Below are positions 1-10,092 of a stretch of DNA of 64,000 nucleotides, piece by piece; position 1 is the stretch's first letter; every line of letters begins with the position of its first letter. A program made the position numbers and the translations under genes. Under the pieces are notes generated by a model. That model saw only the letters and a program-made list of their open reading frames with translations. It was not told where the DNA came from and searched no databases. This DNA comes from Impatiens glandulifera (Eukaryota > Streptophyta > Magnoliopsida > Ericales > Balsaminaceae), in assembly GCF_907164915.1 (NCBI RefSeq), contig NC_061862.1, forward strand, positions 36,271,522 through 36,335,521. The letters are read 5' to 3'.

Positions 1-322
1 TAGAGATCTCTTAGGTTGAAGTTTATCCTTTTTAGAGTACAGACTAGGAAGAAGAAGAATATTATAATGGAAATTATTTTCATTTAAGATGAAAACTTTT
101 GAAAAATCTGTTAGCAATGCTTTGATGTTAACTTATTTTGGTTATTTTTTAGAACAAGTTTTTGTATGTTTCTTCTGAAAAACACTCACGTTTGGTTACA
201 TATGAATATGATATTTTTGTATGCTGCTTTTGCATGTAAATGATTGTTTTATCAATATGATGAATGCATATCTTGATATATATATATGCAGGTTTTCAAT
301 TTCTTCATCAAAAAGGGGAAAT
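1..322 (+). mobile_element. 3' internal end of copia element E0 with last codons of its post-pol ORF and polypurine tract
   Basis: The first bases match the end of the post-pol ORF of full-length E1 (43,955-43,973). Codons at 2-19 read RDLLG and stop, where E1 reads KDLLG. The following 300 bases match 43,974-44,277 almost base for base. Positions 311-322 (AAAAGGGGAAAT) are the polypurine tract that primes plus-strand synthesis, directly before the LTR. The rest of E0 lies left of the window. Confidence 0.85.
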
Positions 323-469
323 TGTTGGGTCAAATTATTTTGACTAAATGTTGAAATAATTTAACCATTGGAATTTTGATGATGAAATGACTTATGCGTT
401 TGATGCAGGTGTATCGAAATCATATTTCATAAGACTTGGTTCTAATGAGGCTCATTAGACCAATTTTGG

Positions 470-1330
470 CATTAGATGCATAAAATTAGACGTGCAGTCT
501 AATGAATGCATAGAATTAGACGTGCAGTTTAACTCAACGGAGTTAGACGTGCAGTCTAATGAATGCATAAAATTAGATGTGCAGTCTAACTCAATGGAGT
601 TAGACGTGCAATCTAATGAATGCATAGAATTAGACGTGCAGTCCAACTCAGCGGAGTTAGACGTGCAGTCTAATGAATTCTCGAATTAGACGTGCAGTCT
701 AATAGATATTCGGAATTATACGTATAGTCTAACTCAGCGGAGTTAAACGTGCAGTCTAATATATATACGGAATTAGACGTGCAGTCTAACTCAGCGGAGT
801 TAGACGTGCAGTCTAATATATTTGCAATTAGACGGATAGTCTAATGTATATAGAATTAGACGTACAGTCTAATATATTCGGAATTAGACGTGCAATCTAA
901 TATATTTGCGGAATTAGACGTGCAGTCTAATATTTGTGCGGAATTAGACGTGTAGTCTAACTCAGTGGAGTTAGACGTGCAGTCTAATGGATTGTGAAAG
1001 TTAGACGTGAGTCTAACTCCTTCAGACAAGTCTGAGGTAGAACCAGAATTAGACGTGCAGTCTAATGGTTAGTGAATGATTAGACGGGTAGTCTAATGCA
1101 TTGTGAAAGTTAGACGTGAGTCTAACTCCTTCAGACAAGTCTGAGGTAAAACCGGAATTAGACGTGCAGTCTCACTCAGTGGAGTTAGATGTGTGTGCAG
1201 TCTAATGATTATTGGATAATTAGACGGGTAGTCTAATTAGTGAAAGTTAGACGTAAGTCTAACTCCTTCAGACAAGTCTGAGGTGATTGTAATTAGACGT
1301 AAGTCTAATTCTATTAGACCAGGCGGTCTA
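470..1330. repeat. Palindromic tandem array in E0 LTR (core TTAGACGTGCAGTCTAA)
   Basis: Dozens of copies of the 17-mer TTAGACGTGCAGTCTAA and close variants. Each is an inverted repeat (TTAGAC/GTCTAA) around a 5-base centre GTGCA. The joining segments are themselves near-palindromes (AACTCAGCGGAGTT, TGAATGCATAGAA). Each core contains ACGTG. The array gives short repetitive open frames on both strands (repeats of LDCTSNS or ELDVQSN), a by-product of the palindrome and not evidence of coding. Confidence 0.9.
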
Positions 1331-2000
1331 ATAGACTATGTTTTTAGACGTGGATATTTGAATTTAATTAGACTGATTTTCACAATCCGTCTAACTGAAA
1401 TACGTCTAATGCTCAGCTTAAGCGGTATGCTTGAAACTGGCACCCGCCTACCCACGTGCTATAGCTGTACCCTACTCCTTCTCCACTTTCTAGTGAAGAT
1501 CAGTACAACAGCTATATGCAACCAACCAACGAATGCCACGTAAGAGAATTTTCCTCATATTACTTGTTTTGCAGGTACATCCCTGATAGAATATTCGGCG
1601 CACTACCAGTTGTTGTACGACCACGATCCTTGCGCTCAAAACTTGTTGTGTACAATGGAGGCTTCCAATGGAAGAGTGTCACGTATCATTCTAAAAGATT
1701 CGACCGTTAGCTCCTGTTCAGTATTTAACAAATCTTAAGGACAATGGATAATCTGTCTTACGAATTGCCAATTTTTACAATCTTGTTTGCTGATATTCAA
1801 AAGAGAGAAATCAAGCCTTTGAATATTCATACTATGAAGTTGCTTTCCTGATTGTACTGTGTGTGAATCAAGAGAGAGCTAGAATCAAAAACACATTTAG
1901 CTGAGTGATATTCTTCATCTTGTAATTGAACAGAGTGTGTTTTGTTTAATAGTGAGCTAAGTGTGCAAAATGTATTTAATTCTAATCATATTATAGTGAA

Positions 2001-2160
2001 TCCTTCCGGTGGTTGGAAGAAGGGGTGACGCAGGAGAGTTTCTCCGAACATCCATAAACAAACGGCTGTGTTATTTCTTTTCTGTCATCTTTTCATCTTT
2101 CATCTTGAGCTTCAAACCCAAATAAACAATTCCGCCTTGAATCTGTTTCAAGTGTTTGCG
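2001..2160 (+). promoter_or_regulatory. Conserved LTR hairpin module (three stem-loops), E0
   Basis: First stem CTTCC/GGAAG (2002-2018), then the constant GGGGTGACG(T/C)AGGAG and a second stem GGAG/CTCC (2033-2045), then about 80 bases later CTTGAA/TTCAAG with a 5-base loop (2136-2152). The same order occurs in the LTRs of G and T with different but matched first-stem bases. It lies in the second half of the LTR, probably in R/U5, so it would be in the transcript. Function unknown. Confidence 0.55.
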
Positions 2161-2269
2161 TAGAATAGGAAACGAACTAAATCTCTAACATGATTTCTTT
2201 CAACCCATTTTTCATAAACCTTCATCCATAGCCAGACCCCTGTCTCTATCGATAAAGCCGATCATATCA

Positions 2270-2798
2270 TTTCCCATTACAAAATAAGAGAAGATGACAG
2301 TTTCTCATAAATGAAATACTAATAAAAGCTTTTATAGAAACTAAAATTCAAGATTCATATAGACACTAGTGTAGTCAAAGTTTTGCACACTTCACTAATA
2401 ACTTGGAGGAGATAAAAAAAAACCAATCACCATGACCTCCACGTGAATATGATATTTTCAATTAAATAAATTTTCACATATAAGGTATTAAAGTCTCTAA
2501 CCACTAAATTAACCAAGATTGGTGTCAATGCATTAGTATAATGCATGGTTGTTATGGAGAAGGCTATATAAATTTTTTGACCCTAAGTTGATCCACTAAT
2601 ATAATCTCATACTTAAATAAATGTCGAAGAAGATCATCCTCACAAATAAAATTATATATTAACAGAATTTGCAAAGTTGAAGAGCTTACAATCCAAGTAG
2701 GAATGATCAAACCTCTACCTTAATGGTAGAATCAATGCCTTACATGATAATCAGTAAATTAGTTTGTTAAATTAAGTTAAAGAAGGAAAAAAGAAAAA
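2270..2798. other. Spacer without recognisable gene, start of duplicated unit U1
   Basis: AT-rich sequence with no credible open frame and no repeat recognised. It is present again at 46,173-46,701 with small differences, so it belongs to the tandem segmental duplication. It starts abruptly at the end of the E0 LTR. Confidence 0.6.
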
Positions 2799-2959
2799 TT
2801 GTTAAATTAAGATTAAAGGGGAAATCATTAAATTATGTTAATTATGAAAAACGCTTTAATTGATTAAAATGAACTTAAGATAATTAAAATGAACACATAG
2901 TTTTGATGATGTTTTGATAAATGAATAAAATTAAGTTCAACAATGTTTTAATGCATAGG

Positions 2960-3475
2960 TAAAGACTCGCTGGCAGCAGACTTACTCAAAGAGATGAAGA
3001 AGCGCTGGCAAGAGAGTTGCCATCAATAGAGCTGAAGAAGCGCTTGAAGCACAGTTGCCATCAACATAACTAAAGAAGCGCTAACATCAGAGTTACCATC
3101 AGCAGAGTTGAAGAAGCACTGATAGTAGAGTTGCCATCAACAAAGTTGAAGAAGCTGGCAGAAGAGTTTCCATCAGCTAAGTAACTCATTAGTTCTGTTG
3201 TCATCAACTGAGTTGCCATCAGCTAAGTATCCCATCAACAGAGTTGTGCTAACAGCTGAGTAGCCCATCAACATAGTTGCGCTAACAGGTGAGTTGCCAT
3301 CAGTAGAGATGCTCTAACAGCAGAGTTGATCAACAACTGAGTTCGCTATTAGTAGAGTAGCCAACAGATGAGCTAATTAATAGCTGAGTCCGTTATCAGC
3401 ATAGTAGCTCATCAATAGAGCTCGCTATCAGCTGAGTTCCACATCAGCTGAGTTCCACATCAGCTGAATACGTCA
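2960..3475. repeat. Degenerate tandem array in G1 LTR (CAGCNGAGTT core)
   Basis: About twenty imperfect units of roughly 18-25 bases with recurring CATCAGCTGAGTT, CATCAACAGAGTT and GAAGAAGCGCT. The cores CATCAGCTGAGTT hold CAGCTG palindromes. Unit length varies, so it is a decayed minisatellite. It occupies the same LTR part as the palindrome array of E and shares the CAGC-N-GAGTT word with the E array linker. Confidence 0.7.
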
Positions 3476-3958
3476 AAATATATAACCAGCTCTCTACTTT
3501 GACAGGAAAAACGATAAACGAATATTCCACTCTATTATGCACTACAATCCCTACTCCACACACAAACAAATATTTCATTCGTCTGCGCACTACCTCGTAC
3601 GCCAAACGTATGATGAACTTACCGTTGCCACGTATCAACAAATTAGATTCGATCGTTGCCATGCCGAAAATATAAAAAGGCATCAAAGAACAATGGAGAA
3701 TCATTTGGTTTTTCTCCAATCGACTCAAGAATTCTCCGGTTCTTTTGCAAGACTACATTACGCATACACGAGACGATATACGTAGAGCGATAATCTCTTG
3801 TATTACTCGATAAAAATTTATCATTGTGTAGGTTGAATAGATAGTCGTCTATTCAATAAGATAGTGTGAGAGCTAGGAGTTCAAACAAGTAAGTGTTAAG
3901 ACATGTGATCTAAGTGAGTTTATGTAGAGGCTATACAAATAAAAGTCTTCTAGTGGAA

Positions 3959-4105
3959 TCCTTCTAGAAACAGAAGAAGGGGTGACGTAGGAGTTTTATC
4001 TCCGAAAATCTATAAAATCTTGTGTTGTCTTTTCATTTCTTCATTCATTATCATATTTGTCAATTCAAATCCCGCAATCATTTTCCGCACTTGAAACCGT
4101 TCAAG
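3959..4105 (+). promoter_or_regulatory. Conserved LTR hairpin module, G1
   Basis: First stem CTTCT/AGAAG with a 6-base loop, constant GGGGTGACGTAGGAG, second stem GGAG/CTCC, third stem CTTGAA/TTCAAG near 4092-4108. Same order and spacing class as in the E and T LTRs, with different stem bases in the first hairpin. Confidence 0.5.
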
Positions 4106-4231
4106 AGCTTGCTACGATTTTTCCAAAAATAGAAACAGATTTTTAATCCTTAACATGATTAAAATCGCATTTAAGTGAAAAATAGAACAACAATATTCAA
4201 CCCCCCTTCTACTGTTGTCTTCGATCCTAAA

Positions 4232-4246
4232 AGTGATATTAGAGCA
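4232..4246 (+). promoter_or_regulatory. Degenerate tRNA-Met primer-binding site, G1
   Basis: GTGATATTAGAG right after the LTR corresponds to the usual TGGTATCAGAGC of plant copia elements, with several substitutions. The U2 copy reads GTGGTAAAAGAA. Both are too decayed to expect priming. Confidence 0.55.
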
Positions 4247-4284
4247 AGATTTTATATTCTTAAGTTACTGCAGATATCTGAATC

Positions 4285-6183
4285 ATGTCTTATATAAACA
4301 AAATTCCAATGTTCTCAAAGAAAGACTATGATGACTAAAAGATCAGAATGCAAGCACATTTGGTTACACAAGATGATGATATGTGGTATGTCATCATAGA
4401 TGGTCCTATGAAGATACTAAAGGTAACCACAACCATAAATACAATGGAGGGTGCTCTTGAGATGAAGGAGAATCCTAGATACTAGTGGACTGCTGATGAT
4501 GTAAAGAGGAAATCCAACCTCGACAACGTGACCAAAAACATTCTCTACAAAACTTTGGACAAGAACATGTTCAACAAGATCAAATCATGTTCCACTGCCA
4601 AAGAGATATGGTAGAAGCTGACTCAACTTTGTGAAGGCAACAACCAAACTAAAGAAAACAAGTTGATGGTTGCCACATAAAAGTTTGACAGGATCAGAAT
4701 GCGTCCGGGTGAGACTATGACTGAGTTCGACAAAAGATTTAGTAGCATAGTCATCGAACTCTCAACTTTGGGAAAGGTATATAGCAATAGGGAAATTGTT
4801 ATCAAAGCTATGATAGCTTTTCCTAGAGAATGATATATCAAAACGATGGCTGTGAGGGAATCTAATGACCTCAACAAGGTCGAGTTGCGTGATCTCTTTG
4901 TCGATATGAAGGCCTATGAGTTTGAGATAAACTCAAGGAATGAGGAGGAGGAGGAGTCCACCTCCATCACAACACAAACATTGGTGATTGCTGAAGAGCC
5001 ACCTACTTCAACATCTGCCAAGTCTACTGAACACATCAACAACGACGCGATATCATTATTTGTCAAAAAGTTTGGCAAATTCATGAGGAAGAATCATTCT
5101 AACTCATAGAAATAATTATAAAAATGAGTCTAATACTAATTTAAAATGTTTTAACTATGACAGATCATGTCACTTCAAAGCTAACTACAGGAAATTCGGA
5201 AGGGATGACAAGAAGCCATTCGAGAGGAAGTACAAGGAGGATTACAGATCTTCCAAGAATAAGAAGGAACAAAGGCTCTATTTGTTGAGGAAAGCAAGAG
5301 AAAATGGGCTGAAAGTGATTTCGATGAAAGCACCTCAACTGAAAGTGAGGAAGAAATTGTCAAATGTTTTATGGCAAATGACAACGAGTTATTTGATTTC
5401 ACCTTTGATGAATTCACAAGAAATGATCTAATTATTGCACTCACTCAATGACATGGTCATTGAGTACAAGAAACTGTTAGATCTTTTTAACGAAATAAAT
5501 TTGAAAAACTAATCTAACAACACATGTTTCTTAACTATAAATAATGAACCAAAAGTTTTGGAAAAAAAATGAATGAGCTATCAGTTGAGAATGAGAAGCT
5601 CAATGAAATTGTTCATAGTTTATCTGTTGAAAAATTAAAGATTAAATTATGTGGTTTGATCATGGACAAAATTTGGAAATGCTCTCAAACAATTGCATGA
5701 GCATCAAAGGTCTGCCGGATGCAAATCCGGTCTGGGATTTGTTGGGGGAAATCCAACTAAGTCCTGCAACAATTTGACCCTAGTAAAAGGAAAACTTAAT
5801 TACAAACCTGACAGAAAGTCATGAATGTTTTATCAAAAATCATTTTCTAAAATTAACGGATCATCAGTAGAATGAAAAAAATCTGCCAAGTCTAAAACAT
5901 ACACACATTATTAAAAACACAAAATGGGAGATCCATAAAAATAACTCAAGTATGGATCTCCAAGAGAATAATTAACCATGGACCCAAATAAAAATGGGTA
6001 CCAAAGGTGTCAATGTTTATGTGCAAATAAAACAGGACAACAACTTGAAAGATTCAGTATGGTATCTGGACAGCGGCTGCTCTAGGCATATGACAGACAA
6101 CAGTCGGCTACTAACATACATATCAAAGTGTACTAGACCAAATATCACTTTTGGTGATAACTCGAAAGGTAAAATCGTGGGTT
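4285..6183 (+). pseudogene. Copia gag and protease fragment of G1, 3'-truncated
   Basis: Gag starts at ATG 4285. Residues 1-180 match the UBN2/gag domain of SIRE-type copia elements (RMQAHLVTQDD, SCSTAKEIW, IRMRPGET). Five in-frame stops fall in the first 550 bases (4336, 4483, 4612, 4678, 4831), and gag then continues in another frame from 4846. The zinc knuckle near 5145-5190 has lost two of its three cysteines to Tyr (second and third of CX2CX4HX4C). A charged spacer follows, then a protease start at 5994-6185 with an intact WYLDSGCSRHMT active site. Homology stops abruptly at about 6180, so the rest of protease and all of integrase, reverse transcriptase and RNase H are missing. The U2 copy (48,161-50,210) has the same end point and fewer stops. 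Confidence 0.85.
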
Positions 6184-6370
6184 AACTCAGCCAAAACCCG
6201 GACTCAACTTCCGAGTCATCCGCGCCCCTAGTCCACCCGTGCACCTCTCACTCCGTGTTGATCAACGACCAAACCATTTGACCATAGTCCATGCCGTGTC
6301 CAAAGCGCCCCAAACCACACTCTTTTAACCGACGGTCCCCTAGTGGTCGTTCTAGTCCGTCCTATGGGAA
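6181..6370. other. GC-rich tract of unknown origin at the G1 breakpoint
   Basis: About 190 bases rich in C (CCGCGCCCCTAGTCCACCC, CAAAGCGCCCCAAACC) between a protease fragment and very AT-rich DNA. Composition differs sharply from both sides. It is conserved in U2 at 50,210-50,395, so it predates the duplication. No family recognised; it may be the remnant of another element. Confidence 0.5.
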
Positions 6371-8040
6371 ATTTATCTTCAATTTTTGATTTTAAATGTC
6401 TTTCAAAATTTAAAGGCTCTAAGCTATTTTTAAAAAAATTGAAAAAATAAAAAACGCCTTTAAAATATATATTTTATTATTGTCTCTTTTGGATTTATTT
6501 CTTAAATTTAACTTTTTTTTAATTGACATGTTCAAGTACCATCCTCACATATCTAAATCAATCGCATATACCGACATTTAATTAATATTTAAAAAATTAA
6601 AATATTAAACTTAGATGCATGTATTTATAAAAATAATTTAGATAAATAAAATATAAGAATTCAATTTTTAAATAGTAAAAATTTTGTGAAGTAAAAACTA
6701 TTTTTTAATGGGCACGAAATAAATAGGGGTAAGACTTCTTCCAGTGACATCAAATATCGAACTAAAAAGAATAAAATATTTTTTGATTTTTAAATTTAGT
6801 AATAAGTTTAAAAGGTTAACTGTTTAAAATTAATTTCTTAAAAGTTATTTAATAAAGAATTCATTAATCAAATCTCTTCCCACCTCCTTATGAGATTCAA
6901 TAGAAGACTAAATTATGAGATTTCATAATAATTATGGATGAAAGGTTAACTTAAAATTAATTTTAATTAATTATTTTAAAAATAAAATTGTGTCCACCAT
7001 CTTTTGCTCGCTATGTCAACCCATTTCCGAGCTTTTACAATTTCTATTATTATGAAATTAATAAATAAAAATAATTAATTATTTATTTTAATAATTTTTT
7101 AATTAATTGAAATTTGGTATCACATAATATTAATAAAATTATAATAATGATATTTTCTTTATTATCACATATTTATTTTAAATATAATTTTATTTTATTT
7201 TTAAATAATTGAAAATATTATGTTTGTTATGATTTTATTGTTAATACTCTTATTTTATTTATTAATGTATGCTTATTTATTTAAATATAAATTTTATAGC
7301 ATTTCTTTTTAATAGTATAATTAATATATATTTTAATTAAATAAACTTAAAATTAAATAAAAATTAAATTTATGTATCCTTATCAAGAAAAAGAATGTGA
7401 GAAAAAAGTATAAAAATACATAAATAGAAAATTTTAAATTATAAATACATGTAGATTTATTTATTAAATATAAATAAATTCATTAATTCCGTGTGGCCAA
7501 ATCCCTCATTGGCATAACAATTATTTGGTTATGCCATTTTGGCTTTGCTTTAACTAAAGCGATTGCATGGTTTGCCCCAATGATGGCCTTTTTGATCTCA
7601 TTCGTATTCCGACAAAAATTAACTAGATATAAAATTACATAATTTTTTGTTTTTAATATATAACAAAAAAAATTTATATTAACACATAAAATAAATTAAT
7701 AACATATTTAAAATTTGTTTATAATTTATACATATTAAATATAAAATTTGATTTTTCTTTTTATTAAAATCACTTTGTTTATATTTGTACTTAAAAAATT
7801 AAATTACTTTATATATATATATATATATTTTTAGATAAATATAAAATAATTTTGTAATACTTGTAATGAAAACTCTTGCTTATATATATATACCTGTATT
7901 CTATTCTAGGCAATTTAATATTGTTTAGAATAATAAACAATAAAATCCATTCATCAATAAAATAAAAGTTCTTAATAGTATTAAGTTTAGCAAGAGAAGA
8001 AAAAAAGAAAAAAATCCAAATATCAATAAAATAAAAGTTA
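6371..8040. other. Long AT-rich intergenic spacer, U1
   Basis: Very AT-rich, no open frame of interest. Contains a (TA)n stretch near 7812-7828. U2 carries the same spacer at 50,396-51,820 but lacks the segment 7488-7618 and everything from about 7894 to 8835. Confidence 0.6.
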
Positions 8041-8051
8041 TTAATACTAAT

Positions 8052-9175
8052 TTAAACTGTTGCTGTAATGCAAGGATAAAATGTGATTCCACGTTCTAAC
8101 CTCTGACGCGTCCTTATAGAAACTTGCAACCATTCTTTCTTCAAAACATCATAAGTAACAAACTTGTTCCTTTTTTCAGATACAAATGACAACATGATCA
8201 TGTCTTTGTTACCTATACAAATCATGTGGATAGTGTTCTTCCGGTTCAATCCCAAGCACCACTCACTTGGCATCCTGTCGAACTCTTTCCATAGTAACGT
8301 CATTTTTTGTAACTCCCAAATGCGAACAGAAACACATGATTCTATTTCACTTTCCACCGAACCAACGAGCATGATCCGACCCCCACATTCCACGAGAAAT
8401 CGGTTAGCAATCAAAACACGAGGATTCGGGACTAAAAAATGATTCCAAACTCCCGACAACATATTGTAGGAGATTATACCTTCTGGATTCGAACACGTGA
8501 AGTAAAGACAATCGTCTATAGAGATAGCCTGCGGGAGAAAGCTCAAATACAACGGCAACATTCTAATCGCCGGCATGACTCCTGATTCATACCATGTATT
8601 CTTGATAGAGTCAAAAATTATGTATTGGCCCAACTCCCCATTGATGCAAATGATCTTGTAGCCCTCGACTATAGATTTTCCATACATCCACATTCCAACG
8701 ACTGCTATAGGCCAATTAATTTTTGACCTAGCAGGAAGCTCCTTGAGTGTCTGAGTAAGCGGGTTACCCACGAAGAAACGTGTTTGAAGAAGATTGACAA
8801 AACAAACAATACCGCCAACAGAAGCAACAGGACGATATCCATCTTCTCTTGGAAATAATGATTTTTTAAATGGTACCATTTATTTGAACAGGGATCGTAC
8901 ATGGCTGCGTTTTTGTGGGTGACAGCGTATACCCATGGTTGGGTGATGGGAATTTTATCATATCGGTCTCGAAAGGTATGGGAAGTCAATATGGAATTCC
9001 ACTTTCTATTAACCGAAAGAAAACGAAAGAAGGTAGCCACTGGGAGTCTCGCCCCAACCACTTCAAAGAGCTCTTCCGGAAATTTTCCCCATATCTTAGG
9101 TGACATTTCAATAGAGGAACACAAGGTAAACTTATTTCTACTATGAGAAGTTTCATCGGATTCCATCATTTTCAA
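8052..9175 (-). pseudogene. F-box/kelch-type protein gene, frameshifted
   Basis: F-box proteins bind SKP1 in SCF ubiquitin ligases and pick substrates through their C-terminal half. From ATG 9175 (or the internal Met at 9106, IEMSPKIWG) the frame shows an F-box: FPEELFEVVGARLPVATFFR, then FLSVNRKWNSIL and SHTFRDRY, then AMYDPCSNKWYHLK. It leaves frame near a T6 run at 8862-8867. The other frame continues with REDGYRPVASVGGIVCFVNL, GNPLTQTLKELP, YIIFDSIKNTWYESG and ends at 8052, as in the F-box/kelch-associated family. One indel therefore separates two halves of a protein of about 370 residues, typical for the family. The region looks single-exon. It is a pseudogene unless the indel is an assembly error. 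The U2 copy is only a 5' stub. Confidence 0.8.
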
Positions 9176-9749
9176 GTTAATACTCTTCGACGTGAAGCTT
9201 AATTATTGATCATCATCATTGACCTACAATATTTTAAAAGATAAAAGGAGTCAAAATTTGATAATGTAAAAAAATATATGATTCAACTTCAAAAAATAGC
9301 ATATGATTTTAATTTTATGAGATTTATAATTCTAATTTTTTTATTTAAACAAATATGAGAACTGAAATTGAACCACTTAATTATAGCTGTAATTTTACCC
9401 TAAACAAACATATCTAACATTATAATACTATTGGAGCAACTAGGAAAAGAATATGATAAACATAAAACAAATAACCTAAATTATGTTTTCAAAAAAGAAC
9501 ACGATCGATATATGATTAAGACTAGATATTAGGATAAAAGAATTACACTCTGGATGCTTCCATTTTGCACCAACCAAAATAATGGGTTTGGAATCACTTA
9601 TTAAGGGATCTTTCCTTTCATCTTGACAGTGCAGATCTTTTCAAATTAAAACCAAATAGATAATGTTCCAATATATCCATGTCTTTAGTCGTTGAATAAC
9701 ACCTATATAACAATCATCAACCATCATCATTAAAATTTGTTTAATAAAA
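9176..9749. other. Spacer upstream of F-box remnant, U1
   Basis: AT-rich. It would hold the promoter of the minus-strand F-box gene. No TATA box or other signal can be named with confidence. Conserved in U2 at 52,152-52,698. Confidence 0.4.
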
Positions 9750-10020
9750 TGTTGGTTGTTATTTTAATTAGTTGGTTAAATTAAGTTGATGCTACTTTTA
9801 ACTTGTTCTAAACAGTGGGTTAGTAATTGAAAGTTTATTTAATAGTGGATTAGTGTTTAGTAGTTTATTTAGTAGTGAGTTACCATTAGTGTTTAATAGT
9901 TTTCTTATTAGTTAGTGTTTGCTATTTTGTAGGACAATAGTTATTTGTTGTACTATTTAAGACCTACATTTTTTACTAATATTATTATGAGTTTGAAAAG
10001 ACTTTTGATTACTATTTACG
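9750..10020 (+). repeat. 5' LTR of copia element C1
   Basis: 271-bp LTR starting TGTTGGTTGTT and ending TTTACG (TTTACA in the U2 copy), followed directly by ATTGGTATCAGAGT. Short LTR with runs of GTTTATTTAGTAG. The U2 copy at 52,699-52,969 is the same length. A remnant of the 3' LTR end lies at 13,923-13,980. Confidence 0.8.
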
Positions 10021-10022
10021 AT

Positions 10023-10034
10023 TGGTATCAGAGT
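10023..10034 (+). promoter_or_regulatory. tRNA-Met primer-binding site of C1
   Basis: TGGTATCAGAGT, one base off the common TGGTATCAGAGC, two bases after the LTR end. Confidence 0.8.
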
Positions 10035-10092
10035 CAGATTAAATTATAATCAACCGAGAGTTTGAGAAGTAAGACGCATTCAATTCACAAAG

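Larger units (their letters stand above)
323..2269 (+). repeat. 3' LTR of copia element E0
   Basis: Begins TGTTGGGTCAAATT right after a polypurine tract and ends ...TATCA. Both ends are fixed by comparison with the three other E LTRs in the window (35,547-38,045; 44,278-46,172; 60,888-62,855). The length is 1947 bp. The first half is a palindromic repeat array, the second half a unique region with a G-box CACGTG at 1453-1458 and a hairpin module at 2001-2160. The base after the LTR starts the same spacer that follows E1 (TTTCCCATTA), so E0 and E1 share their right flank. Confidence 0.85.
2799..4231 (+). repeat. 5' LTR of truncated copia element G (copy G1)
   Basis: Placed by four signs: TTTTGATGATG about 70-100 bases in (also near the start of E LTRs), a U3-like repeat array, the three-hairpin module at 3959-4105, and a degenerate primer-binding site just after the end. 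The left edge is uncertain. TGTTAAATTAAG at 2799 and a polypurine-like AAAGGGGAAAT ending near 2826 are both possible starts. The right end CGATCCTAAA looks like a decayed CGATCCTAACA as at the end of the T LTR. A second copy is at 46,702-48,115. Confidence 0.65.

Noticed and set aside
455..700. Overlapping repetitive proteins on both strands (LDCTSNS and ELDVQSN repeats), also at 35,618, 36,110, 44,753, 61,021 and 61,422
   Set aside because: They are a consequence of the palindromic array having few stops in some frames. Both strands read alike, and there is no start context or homology.
470..1330. CRISPR-like array (short palindromic repeats with spacers)
   Set aside because: Spacers are themselves repeated and related, lengths vary, and the array lies in a plant LTR. 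Not a CRISPR.
7812..7828. TA microsatellite as promoter
   Set aside because: Simple (TA)n in very AT-rich DNA; no gene starts nearby.
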